Positions 33,612-41,049 of a stretch of DNA of 52,679 bases are shown piece by piece. Origin of the DNA: an uncultured Clostridia bacterium (GTDB lineage: Bacteria; Bacillota; Clostridia; TANB77; CAG-508); contig CANQVF010000012.1 of assembly GCA_947627185.1 (NCBI GenBank), positions 1-52,679 on the forward strand, given 5' to 3'. How positions within the stretch are numbered: the stretch's first letter is position 1; the number at the start of each line of letters is the position of its first letter. The notes beneath the pieces were generated by a model. That model made no database searches and was not told where the DNA came from. It was given only the letters and a program-made list of their open reading frames with translations. A program made the position numbers and the translations under genes.

Positions 33612-33995
33612 TTAAATATTTTTACAAGAATTGCATATTCCTTGAACCAAAATTCTTGCATCAGAGATTTCTACTCCTGTTTGTTCTTTTATAGCTTTTT
33701 TCATTTTTTCATTATCAAGATCATATAAAAAGTCAAAGACTTTTCCACATTTTATACAAATAGCATGATTATGCTGTTGTTTTGGGTAATCATACCTATC
33801 ACCACCTGATTGCATAGGAATTTTATTTATCATGTTTCTTTCTACTAACATTCCTAAATTTCTATAAACCGTACTTCTACTAACACTAGGATCATTAGCT
33901 TTAACAATCATATAAATATCTTCTGCTGTTGGATGATCACAAGAATCTTTAACTACTTTTATTATTTCTTCTCTTTGTCTTGAATAATTCTTCAT
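33612..33995 (-). CDS. perR: Fur-family peroxide-responsive repressor, PerR type
   Basis: A 127-residue Fur-family metalloregulator. The N-terminal winged helix includes HPTAEDIYMIVK and SRSTVYRNLGMLVE. The regulatory metal region is GDRYDYPKQQHNHAICIKCGKVFDF: the HNH pair and the Asp of VFDF (Asp where Fur has Glu) favour PerR over Fur or Zur. The structural zinc site is CIKC plus CNSC. The downstream rubrerythrin supports a peroxide-sensing role. A perfect inverted repeat between its -10 box and ribosome-binding site is a likely autoregulatory operator. The ribosome-binding site is AGGAG. Confidence 0.92.
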   Translation of the reverse strand: MKNYSRQREEIIKVVKDSCDHPTAEDIYMIVKANDPSVSRSTVYRNLGMLVERNMINKIPMQSGGDRYDYPKQQHNHAICIKCGKVFDFLYDLDNEKMKKAIKEQTGVEISDARILVQGICNSCKNI

Positions 33996-34006
33996 AAAAA
34001 TCTCCT

Positions 34007-34064
34007 AAAATTAGGATTAATTCCTAATTTTGATTTATTATATCACATCTTATTTTTAAATCAA
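34007..34064 (-). promoter_or_regulatory. perR promoter with inverted-repeat operator
   Basis: The minus strand has TTGATT (34059-34064), a 16-base spacer and TATAAT (34037-34042). Immediately downstream is a perfect 10-bp inverted repeat, AAAATTAGGA/TCCTAATTTT (34007-34016 and 34022-34031), with a 5-base spacer, covering the transcription start. Size and AT-richness fit a Fur/PerR-type box, though it is not the canonical TTATAATNATTATAA. Confidence 0.65.
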
Positions 34065-34114
34065 GCTTTTAAATTAAAATTATTTTATATATTTTTAATA
34101 ATTTATCATAAATT

Positions 34115-35137
34115 TTATTTGCAATTTTTATATATAATTTCTTTATATTGTTCTACTAATTTTTCTAAACTATCTTCTGTAATATATTCATTAGTTGTAT
34201 GTGGATTTATCGGTCCTACACCTAAAATATATTTTTTATTACAATTAATAAAACTAGCTTCTGTTATAAAATTAGTTGAAACAATTTTTTCATTTGTATT
34301 TGTAAAACATTTTATATTATTTAATATTTCTAAATTAGCATCATATTTTTTTAATATTTTTTCAAGTTCATTTAAAATAATATTAATATGATTATCATTG
34401 CATATTCTAAAATCAATATATACTTCACAATTTTTAGGAACTATATTTATACTTGTACCACCATTTATTTTTCCAATATTCATAGTAGTATATGGAATTT
34501 CAAATGGATATTTTTCTATTTTCAAATTATTATTATAAAAATTAATTAATTCATTTAAAAAATTTAAACATTGTTCTATTGCATTTTTTCCTGAAGTAGG
34601 CATGCTTGCATGAGAAGCCTTTCCTATAAAACTTATTTTTAATTCTAATAGTCCTTTACTACCATTCATAATTACATTATTAGTTGGCTCCGCAATTATC
34701 ATAATTTTAGGAAATTCTTCTTTTATTTCTATAAATTCTTTTATTCCTGAAAAATTAATTTCTTCATCATAAGTAAAATACAATTTTACTCCTTTTTTCA
34801 TTTTTTTCCAATCTGTATCACAAACTGCTTTTAAAATACCTGCTATTCCACCTTTCATATCACAAACACCTAAACCAAAAATCTTATTATTTTCTTTGGT
34901 AAGCTTAAAAGGATTAGTTTTCCAATTATCTCCATAACTAACTGTATCAGTATGACCTAAGAATCCAACTGTTTGCCTATTTTTTATGCTCATAATTAAG
35001 CCTTTTGTTTTATATTCTGTTACAAACCCCTTTTCTTTTAAAATTTTTTCAATATAATTAATAATTTTACAATTATCCTTATCTTTTACTGTATTAAAAG
35101 ATACTAATTTTCTTAATATTTCTTCCACTTTCATCAT
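34115..35137 (-). CDS. M20 family zinc metallopeptidase / amidohydrolase
   Basis: A 340-residue M20-family enzyme (ArgE/DapE/carboxypeptidase G2 type). Metal and catalytic motifs are GFLGHTDTVSYGDNW (His, Asp), GLGVCDMKGGIAGILKA (bridging Asp), YFTYDEEINFSG (catalytic Glu-Glu), MIIAEPTNN and the late HTTNEY (His). The dimerisation domain contains KASHASMPTSGKNAIEQ. It probably deacylates an N-acyl amino acid or cleaves a dipeptide; the exact substrate is open. Its start lies 44 bases inside the racemase gene, so the two are translationally coupled and likely act on the same compound. No terminator is obvious after it. Confidence 0.9.
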   Translation of the reverse strand: MMKVEEILRKLVSFNTVKDKDNCKIINYIEKILKEKGFVTEYKTKGLIMSIKNRQTVGFLGHTDTVSYGDNWKTNPFKLTKENNKIFGLGVCDMKGGIAGILKAVCDTDWKKMKKGVKLYFTYDEEINFSGIKEFIEIKEEFPKIMIIAEPTNNVIMNGSKGLLELKISFIGKASHASMPTSGKNAIEQCLNFLNELINFYNNNLKIEKYPFEIPYTTMNIGKINGGTSINIVPKNCEVYIDFRICNDNHINIILNELEKILKKYDANLEILNNIKCFTNTNEKIVSTNFITEASFINCNKKYILGVGPINPHTTNEYITEDSLEKLVEQYKEIIYKNCK

Positions 35138-35912
35138 CTTCTATTACCTTTCCACTAACAATTATTTTTTTCATATAATTATTTATAAAATCTAATTCTA
35201 TCTTTATATAGTATCCTGAAGGCTGAATTATTTTAAATTCTTTTTGATTATTAAAAATTTTTTTATATATAGCTGTTGCTATACTTCCACTTCCACAAGC
35301 TGTTTCATAATATAAAGTATTTATTTTTTTTACCCATACAATAGGATTTATTTTTATTTCTTTATTAAATTTTTCTAATAATATCACTCCAATTGCTAAA
35401 GAATTTGTTTTTACTTTTTCCATAATTTCTTTTATTTCTTGCTTAGCTTTATTTTCATCTTCATGTAATTGTTTTATATACTTTTTTGATATTATTTCAT
35501 CTAAAACAATAAAATCTATTCCATCTAAATTTACTAAATAATATTCTTTAATTTTTTTTAAAAAATCAGATATATTTTTTTCTATTTTTAACTCAACAAA
35601 AACTTCACCTTTTTTATCTATTCCTCCTAATAAAATATTTTTTTGTCCTGAAACTTTTAAATTTATAGTGCCTTCTTTTCCATTTAAGTATTCCCAAATA
35701 GCACATCTACTTGCATTTACGCAAAATTCTCCACCTGCCATTTCTAATTTTTTCTCTTTTAAACTTAAAAAGCCTACTTGTTCTACTTCTGTATTTTCCC
35801 TTAAAATGTAATCATTAATTTCTTTTTTTTCTTTTTCATTATAATCATTTCCAAATATTAATGCTGTTTTGTTGCCACCTGGATTTAATACCTTAAAACT
35901 AAATTCTTTCAT
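35094..35912 (-). CDS. DapF-fold amino-acid racemase, CntK/histidine-racemase-like
   Basis: A 271-residue cofactor-independent racemase/epimerase with the two catalytic Cys of the DapF fold: Cys64 (GGEFCVNASRC) and Cys206 (YETACGSGS). It departs from true DapF. The near-invariant N-terminal HGLGNDF is NPGGNKTAL, the first-Cys motif is EFCVNA rather than MCGNG, and EVEQVGFL and IIQPSG are present. By my recollection these features match the staphylococcal CntK and related histidine racemases, not diaminopimelate epimerase. Substrate assignment is an inference, strengthened by a leader ORF with three His codons upstream. The gene overlaps an M20 peptidase gene. The ribosome-binding site is AAAGGAG. 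Confidence 0.75.
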   Translation of the reverse strand: MKEFSFKVLNPGGNKTALIFGNDYNEKEKKEINDYILRENTEVEQVGFLSLKEKKLEMAGGEFCVNASRCAIWEYLNGKEGTINLKVSGQKNILLGGIDKKGEVFVELKIEKNISDFLKKIKEYYLVNLDGIDFIVLDEIISKKYIKQLHEDENKAKQEIKEIMEKVKTNSLAIGVILLEKFNKEIKINPIVWVKKINTLYYETACGSGSIATAIYKKIFNNQKEFKIIQPSGYYIKIELDFINNYMKKIIVSGKVIEDDESGRNIKKISIF

Positions 35913-35947
35913 ATAATTACTCCTTTCTAAAATTAATTTTTTATAAT

Positions 35948-35992
35948 AAAAAAAAGCTATATGTATAAAAATCCTACATATAGCTTTTTTTA
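35948..35992 (-). terminator. Terminator in the leader of the racemase operon (candidate attenuator)
   Basis: The stem AAAGCTATATGTA/TACATATAGCTTT with an eight-T run on the minus strand lies between the leader ORF and the racemase start, only about 40 bases before its ATG. Any transcript from the upstream promoter must pass it. Its 5' arm contains UGUAGG (35978-35973), complementary to CCUACA of the preceding hairpin. Confidence 0.8.
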
Positions 35993-36023
35993 ATATTTAA
36001 TTTATAAAATATTTTTAAACTAC

Positions 36024-36084
36024 TGTAGGTACACATCACTTTAAGCCTGTACCTACAACAATTTAATTGTAATAGTTACAAGCT
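36024..36084 (-). promoter_or_regulatory. Alternative hairpins of the racemase leader
   Basis: In the minus-strand RNA, UGUAGGUACA (36057-36048) pairs perfectly with UGUACCUACA (36033-36024). AGCUUGUA (36084-36077), one base after the leader stop codon, can instead pair with UACAGGCU (36051-36044), opening that hairpin. This frees CCUACA (36029-36024) to pair with UGUAGG in the terminator arm. These four mutually exclusive segments resemble classical translation-coupled attenuation. Confidence 0.55.
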
Positions 36085-36085
36085 C

Positions 36086-36130
36086 TTAAAAATGATGATG
36101 TAATTCGTTTAAAAATATTTTTAATTTCAT
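36086..36130 (-). CDS. 14-codon leader peptide with three His codons
   Basis: The ORF MKLKIFLNELHHHF ends in TAA. An AAAAGGAAA ribosome-binding site lies about 6 bases before the ATG, and a TTGACA/TAGAAT promoter lies about 28 bases before it. Three successive CAT (His) codons sit two codons before the stop, next to the first alternative RNA segment. It is too short to be a functional protein of a known kind and fits a regulatory leader. The operon it precedes encodes a histidine-racemase-like protein and an M20 peptidase. Confidence 0.6.
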   Translation of the reverse strand: MKLKIFLNELHHHF

Positions 36131-36157
36131 AATTATTTCCTTTTATTTATTTTTTTT

Positions 36158-36186
36158 ATTCTAGCATACTTTATATATTATGTCAA
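36158..36186 (-). promoter_or_regulatory. Promoter of the racemase-M20 operon
   Basis: The minus strand has a perfect TTGACA (36181-36186), a 17-base spacer and TAGAAT (36158-36163). It begins 2 bases after the stop of the upstream wall-hydrolase gene. Confidence 0.75.
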
Positions 36187-36188
36187 AC

Positions 36189-36860
36189 CTACGTTGGTAA
36201 AATAGTTGTAGAACTTGCTCCCTTTCCAACTACTTGTGACATCAAACTATTCCATGTGTTATTTCCAATAATTCCATCTTGTGATAGTCCATTTCTATTT
36301 TGGAAAGTAAGAATTGATTCTCTTGTTTTTGGTCCAAAAACACCATCTAGTCCACCTGTATCATATCCTAAAGTTGTTAATGCATCTTGTGCTATACAAA
36401 CATATACTCCTCTACTTCCTTGTCTAATAATCGGATAACCATATGCAACTTGCCTTTCATCAAAATGCACCCATCTAGGCGTAAGACTAGCTGGTTCTAC
36501 ATAATTCCATATTCTAGAGCTAATTGCTAAATTTCGCATTTCATTTCTTTGTGCCTCATTTAAATTTTGTCCTACATCAAATGCAAGTCCTGCATAATGT
36601 TGTGATAAATTACTATGGCCTCCTTCCCAAGGTCTTTTAAATGCAAAACCAACAAAAATTGGCTTTCCATATATATATCTAAAACTATTCCAAGCTTCCA
36701 TTGCTCTTCTATCAGTCCATAAAAGTCCAGACTTACTAGAACCTCTAAATTCACCTACTGTTAAACTTTTATTTGAATTGTATGGCATAGCTTGTGATTC
36801 ATTTCTATAATATGTTTCCATACGATTTGTATTATTATTATAAATTAAAATTTTTGCCAT
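36189..36860 (-). CDS. M15-like peptidoglycan peptidase with C-terminal PG-binding domain
   Basis: A 223-residue wall-acting protein. The N-terminal part resembles peptidase M15 (VanY/Ply118-type) zinc carboxy- or endopeptidases: SQHYAGLAFDVGQ supplies His and Asp ligands and PRWVHFDER the third His. A C-terminal peptidoglycan-binding domain 1 (about 145-210) has IIRQGSRGVYVCIAQDAL and GVFGPKTRESILTFQNRNGL. There is no signal peptide, so it may act after release, in the spore, or leave by another route. The AAAGGAG ribosome-binding site is partly inside an 8-bp hairpin and separated from ATG by seven T. Confidence 0.85.
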   Translation of the reverse strand: MAKILIYNNNTNRMETYYRNESQAMPYNSNKSLTVGEFRGSSKSGLLWTDRRAMEAWNSFRYIYGKPIFVGFAFKRPWEGGHSNLSQHYAGLAFDVGQNLNEAQRNEMRNLAISSRIWNYVEPASLTPRWVHFDERQVAYGYPIIRQGSRGVYVCIAQDALTTLGYDTGGLDGVFGPKTRESILTFQNRNGLSQDGIIGNNTWNSLMSQVVGKGASSTTILPT

Positions 36861-36870
36861 AAAAAAACTC

Positions 36871-36894
36871 CTTTCATAATATAATGTATGAAAG
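36871..36894 (-). promoter_or_regulatory. Hairpin overlapping the ribosome-binding site of the M15-like gene
   Basis: On the minus strand CTTTCATA (36894-36887) pairs with TATGAAAG (36878-36871); the AAAGGAG ribosome-binding site starts inside the 3' arm. The following GAGTTTTTTT also makes it a possible weak terminator of the HAD gene. CATACATT within it matches a sigma-E-type -10 sequence, with no convincing -35. Confidence 0.4.
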
Positions 36895-36953
36895 AGAATT
36901 TTTTTTGTTATTTTTTTATATAAATTAATTAGTAATATTTACTTAAAGTTTTA

Positions 36954-37616
36954 TTAATCTTTTAATTCTAATATTTCTAATAATTTTTCAAATTTATCTA
37001 TAATATAAGTCGGATTTGCACTTTTTAAGTTTTCTACTTTATCATATCCATATGTAACTGCTATTGTATCTATACCAGCATTTTTTCCAGTTAAGATATC
37101 TGATTTACTATCTCCAATAATTACAGTGTCTTCTTTTGAAACATTCAATTTATCCATTATATAATTTATTATTTCTGGATCTGGTTTATGTTTGAAATTG
37201 CTTTCTTCTGTTCCTAAAACATAATTAAATCCTTCTAGATTAAAATGTAAAACCATTTTATCTAATATTCTTTTAGGTTTACTTGATGCTATTGCCATAA
37301 AAAATCCTTGTTGTTTAAAATAATCTATTGTATTTTTTACATTCTCAAAAAGCACTGTTGCATCTGCAAAATGTCCTTCTTCTATATAATATTTTTTATA
37401 ATGTTTTTGGTACTCTGAAGATAAATTTTTCTTATCATTAGGTAAAACCTCTTCAAACATTTTTCCCAAAGGCATCCCTGCTAACTTTTGAAATTCATCT
37501 TTAGTTATTTCAAATCCAGCATTCTCTTTTAATGTATGATTAAACGATAAAAACACATCTTTTTCACTATCCCATACAGTTCCATCAACATCAAATATAA
37601 GTAATTTCTTTTTCAT
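36954..37616 (-). CDS. HAD-superfamily phosphatase (phosphoglycolate-phosphatase-like)
   Basis: A 220-residue HAD hydrolase, subfamily IA. Motif I is LIFDVDGTVWDSE (nucleophile and acid Asp), motif II AIASSKPKR, motif III Lys in FKHKPDPE, motif IV VIIGDSKSDILTGKNAG. A cap domain spans about 15-85. This type dephosphorylates phosphoglycolate, beta-phosphoglucomutase-like sugars or pyrophosphate; the substrate is not readable. It follows the sortase gene by about 80 bases on the same strand. The ribosome-binding site is AAAGGAG. Confidence 0.93.
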   Translation of the reverse strand: MKKKLLIFDVDGTVWDSEKDVFLSFNHTLKENAGFEITKDEFQKLAGMPLGKMFEEVLPNDKKNLSSEYQKHYKKYYIEEGHFADATVLFENVKNTIDYFKQQGFFMAIASSKPKRILDKMVLHFNLEGFNYVLGTEESNFKHKPDPEIINYIMDKLNVSKEDTVIIGDSKSDILTGKNAGIDTIAVTYGYDKVENLKSANPTYIIDKFEKLLEILELKD

Positions 37617-37698
37617 AAGAAATCAACTCCTTTTATTTTTAATAATTCATATATTTGCCTATTATTTTACATTATTTAATTTACTTTGTAAATTAATG

Positions 37699-38310
37699 TT
37701 AATATATTTTTTCTTTTGATTTTATAATAATTCTTTTTTTAGAATCGTTTGTGCAAGTAATTAGTGTTACTTCTCTTCTACCATTTGTTTCTTGTGATAA
37801 GCATTCTACATTTGTTGGCAATACTTCAAAAGTATCATAAATTTCATATTCTAATTTTCCAATTTTATTATCTATTAAAAAAAAAGTATCTCCTATTGAT
37901 AATTTTTTTAAATTATGAAACATATTTTCATTTATAAAATTATGTCCTGTAATACATAAGTTACCAATTTCATTAGGATTTGGTCCCCAGAATTTTGTAA
38001 CAGATATTCCTAATGCACTTATAGAATGATTTGAAAGCACATATGTTTCTAACTTTATTTTAGGAATTTCTAATTTAGCACATACATCATATTCTTTATA
38101 CTTACTTATTACCTCCTCTTTAGGATATTCTTTTATTTCTTCCGATTTTATTCTTTGAGTTTTATAAGTTACATTTTTGCTTTCAATACTATATTTTAAA
38201 GCCATTTCTTTTTCTTGAATAAATTTCGTTTCTTCATACTCTTCTATTACTATAATTATTAAAAATAAAAAAATTAATCCTACAAGAAAAATATATTTTT
38301 CTATTTTCAA
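37699..38310 (-). CDS. Sortase
   Basis: A membrane-anchored transpeptidase that attaches LPxTG-type proteins to the wall. The N-terminal membrane segment (IEKYIFLVGLIFLFLIIIVI) is followed by the sortase beta-barrel, with catalytic His in LCITGHNFINENMF, Cys in VTLITCTNDS and Arg in KKRIIIK. I place the start at TTG (38310) because AAAGGG lies 7 bases before it and the membrane segment follows at once, giving 203 aa; a GTG at 38343 would add 11 residues without a ribosome-binding site. It lies just after the LPKTG protein gene, its likely substrate. The class (D- or A-like) is uncertain. Confidence 0.92.
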   Translation of the reverse strand: MKIEKYIFLVGLIFLFLIIIVIEEYEETKFIQEKEMALKYSIESKNVTYKTQRIKSEEIKEYPKEEVISKYKEYDVCAKLEIPKIKLETYVLSNHSISALGISVTKFWGPNPNEIGNLCITGHNFINENMFHNLKKLSIGDTFFLIDNKIGKLEYEIYDTFEVLPTNVECLSQETNGRREVTLITCTNDSKKRIIIKSKEKIY

Positions 38311-38397
38311 ATTAATCCCTTTCTCATATTTATTTTTTCTCACTAACTAATATGTAATGAAGATGTTTAAAAAACACCTTCTTTTTTTATATTAACT

Positions 38398-39423
38398 TTA
38401 TTTCTTTTTAATACTATATACACAATAAAAAGCTATTATTGATAAAATAATTGTAACTGGTACATATATATTTACACCTGTTTTGGGAAGCACAGTTGGT
38501 TCAACTTCATTTGTTGTATTTTCTTGAATTGGAGGTTCTACTGTAGTTTCAGATGCCACTTGTGGCTTAACATCATCTAAAACATTAAATGAAAAAGTTT
38601 TTTCTGCTATTGTTTCATTTGATTTTGCCAAATCTATTAACTTTAAAGTAATATCATATTTTCCTGCTTCAGTAAAAATACCTGTTAAATTTAATTCTTG
38701 CACTACATTTGCTCCACCAATTCCATATCCTTGTGTACTTCCCCATCCTTCTTCTATAATATCATATTCTTTTTCATCTAATTTTTCACCTAATAATTTA
38801 ACTGTTGCTCCTTCTGGTACAACAGCTGTTGCTATTAATCTTGCTTTTTCATAATAACGTCCCATAGCAGAAGAATACGAAAGTTTCATTGGTATTTCTT
38901 TATTTTTTAATATATTTTCTTCAGCTGTTAACTTAATATCATATGGAATATATTCTGGTTCCACTAATATTTGTTTATCTATTTTAGCTTCATTATAATC
39001 TTCTGAATCATTAATATCTTTAAATTCTTTTCCTGTTATTTTAAATTCAGTTGTGTTTGAAGTAGTTAGTTCCTCTTTTGCTTTAAATGTTACTTTCATT
39101 GTTCTTATAGGTGTTTCCTCTTGATTATAATTAATTGTTAATTTTTTTGTTCTAGAGTCACCTAATCCTCCTTCAGAATCATTTGCTGTTCCATTATTTA
39201 CACTTATATAATCAAAAATATTACTATCATACAAAATTTCAAAATTGTATTTTTTTAATTTTAAATCACCAAAATTAAAAAATAATTCTACTGTTTGGCC
39301 TGGTCTTGCTATTGTTGGAACATCTACTGAAATATTTAAGTCCTCACTTGCATAACTTAAAACATTTAATATAAGCATATTTATTATTATTAATAATATA
39401 AAACTACTTATTATTTTTTTCAT
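38398..39423 (-). CDS. LPXTG-anchored surface protein with cohesin-like domain
   Basis: A 341-residue exported wall protein. It has a signal peptide (about 1-26), a cohesin-like beta-sandwich (about 30-145; TIARPGQTVELFFNFGDLKLKKYNFEI in pieces, then IRTMKVTFKAKEE), a second beta domain (about 160-285), a Pro/Thr/Glu spacer, and a C-terminal sorting signal: LPKTG, hydrophobic stretch VPVTIILSIIAFYCVYS, then KKK. The adjacent sortase is its likely anchoring enzyme. Cohesin-type domains can bind dockerins or act as adhesins; no dockerin protein is seen here. The ribosome-binding site is AAGGAGG. Confidence 0.9.
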   Translation of the reverse strand: MKKIISSFILLIIINMLILNVLSYASEDLNISVDVPTIARPGQTVELFFNFGDLKLKKYNFEILYDSNIFDYISVNNGTANDSEGGLGDSRTKKLTINYNQEETPIRTMKVTFKAKEELTTSNTTEFKITGKEFKDINDSEDYNEAKIDKQILVEPEYIPYDIKLTAEENILKNKEIPMKLSYSSAMGRYYEKARLIATAVVPEGATVKLLGEKLDEKEYDIIEEGWGSTQGYGIGGANVVQELNLTGIFTEAGKYDITLKLIDLAKSNETIAEKTFSFNVLDDVKPQVASETTVEPPIQENTTNEVEPTVLPKTGVNIYVPVTIILSIIAFYCVYSIKKK

Positions 39424-39541
39424 AAGAATTCCTCCTTATTTTATTTTTATATTCATATTATTATCAAATTTGTAAAATTTATATTGTAAAATTTTTCAAA
39501 AAATTGTATTCTTAAAAAACAAAATTTTTTTCATATAATAA

Positions 39542-39590
39542 AAAACAAGTTTATTTTAAATGTAAATTTCATTTAAAATAAACTTGTTTT
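39542..39590 (-). terminator. Terminator of the gat operon, 21-bp perfect stem
   Basis: The arms 39542-39562 and 39570-39590 are perfectly complementary over 21 bases with a 7-base loop, followed by TT-rich sequence on the minus strand. It lies after the gatB stop. Confidence 0.85.
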
Positions 39591-39609
39591 TATATTAATT
39601 TTTATTTCT

Positions 39610-41049
39610 TTATTTTTTTAATTCTTCTAAGAATAATTTATTTAGAAGTTGTGGATTTGCTTTTCCTTTAGTTTCTTTCATTGCTTGACCTACTAAAAAG
39701 CCTAAAGCTTTGTCTTTTCCAGCTTTATAATCTGCAACTGATTGCTGATTATTTTCTAAAATTTTCATTACAACTTCTTTAATTGCACTTTCATCAGAAA
39801 TTTGTACCCAGCCTTTTTCTTCTATAATTTTACTTGGCATTTTAACTTCATTAAATAATTCTTCTAAAACTTTTTTTGCAATAGCCGAACTTATTGTTCC
39901 TTTATCTATTAAGCTTACAAGTTCTCCAAGTTCTTTACCTGTAAATTTTAAAGCATCTGGTTCTTCTTCTCTTTCATTTAAAATTCTTGCAATATCAGAC
40001 ATTATCATATTTCCAACAGTTTTTGGATTATTGCAAATTTTAGTTGCTTCTTCAAAAAGATTTGAATAGTATTTTGATGCAACAACAAAATTTGCTGCTT
40101 TTTCTGTTAATTCATAATCTTCTATATATCTTTTCTTTCTACTTTCTGGTAACTCTGGTAAACTTTTTCTAATGTTTTCAATATATTCATCTGAAAGTTT
40201 AATTGCTACTAAATCTGGTTCTGGAAAATATCTATAATCTTGAGCATCTTCTTTATCTCTCATAGAAAATGTTCTTCCAGAAATTTCATCCCATCTTAAA
40301 CTTTCTTGTAAAATTTTATTTCCTTTTTCAAGTTCTTCAATTTGTCTTTCTGCTTCATAATCAATTGCTCTTACTATATTTCTAAAAGAGTTCATATTTT
40401 TCATTTCTGTTCTAGTACCAAATTCTTTTGCACCTTTTTTTCTAACAGAAACATTCACATCTGCTCTTAAAGAACCTTGTTCCATTTTACAATCTGAAAT
40501 TTCTATATATTCAAAAATTGATTTTAATTTTCTCATATATGCTTCAACTTCTGCTGAACTTCTCATATCTGGTTTTGAAACTACTTCTATTAATGGAACT
40601 CCTGCTCTATTTAAATCAACAAAAGTTCCTCTTCCATATTCATCATGATTTAATTTTCCAGCATCTTCTTCTATATGAATTCTTTCTATTCTAATTTGCT
40701 TTTCACCTTCATCAGTTTGAATAGTTACATATCCATCATAACAAAGAGGTTTATCAAATTGTGATATTTGATATGCTTTTGGTGAATCAGGATAAAAATA
40801 GTTTTTTCTATCGTTTTTACTATTTTTTTCTATACTACAATTTGTAGCAAGTCCTGCTTTTACTGCATATTCAACAACCTTTTCATTCAAAACAGGTAAA
40901 GTTCCTGGCATTGCCATACAGATTGGACAACAATGTGTATTTGGCTCTCCACCAAATTCTGTTGAACAAGAACAAAATATTTTTGTTTTAGTAGAAAGCT
41001 CACAGTGAACTTCTAATCCTATTACTACTTCGTAATCATCTCTTACCAT
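39610..41049 (-). CDS. gatB: Asp/Glu-tRNA(Asn/Gln) amidotransferase subunit B
   Basis: The tRNA-binding kinase subunit of GatCAB, which phosphorylates and amidates Glu-tRNA(Gln)/Asp-tRNA(Asn). The 479 residues are normal length. Motifs are YEVVIGLEVHCELSTKTKIF, the Cys-rich zinc site (CSCS...HCCPIC), LNRAGVPLIEVVSKPD and the C-terminal YqeY-like tail GKANPQLLNKLFLEEL. Its ATG overlaps the gatA stop (TAATG). It is the last gene of the gatC-nucleotidase-gatA-gatB operon. Confidence 0.97.
   Translation of the reverse strand: MVRDDYEVVIGLEVHCELSTKTKIFCSCSTEFGGEPNTHCCPICMAMPGTLPVLNEKVVEYAVKAGLATNCSIEKNSKNDRKNYFYPDSPKAYQISQFDKPLCYDGYVTIQTDEGEKQIRIERIHIEEDAGKLNHDEYGRGTFVDLNRAGVPLIEVVSKPDMRSSAEVEAYMRKLKSIFEYIEISDCKMEQGSLRADVNVSVRKKGAKEFGTRTEMKNMNSFRNIVRAIDYEAERQIEELEKGNKILQESLRWDEISGRTFSMRDKEDAQDYRYFPEPDLVAIKLSDEYIENIRKSLPELPESRKKRYIEDYELTEKAANFVVASKYYSNLFEEATKICNNPKTVGNMIMSDIARILNEREEEPDALKFTGKELGELVSLIDKGTISSAIAKKVLEELFNEVKMPSKIIEEKGWVQISDESAIKEVVMKILENNQQSVADYKAGKDKALGFLVGQAMKETKGKANPQLLNKLFLEELKK

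Noticed and set aside
35094..35912. Calling the DapF-fold protein diaminopimelate epimerase
   Set aside because: The HGLGNDF and CGNG motifs of DapF are missing, while CntK-like motifs are present and no lysine-pathway gene is adjacent.
35912..36150. T-box riboswitch in the racemase leader
   Set aside because: No TGGNACCGCG-type antiterminator sequence and the leader is short; a translated leader ORF explains the region better.
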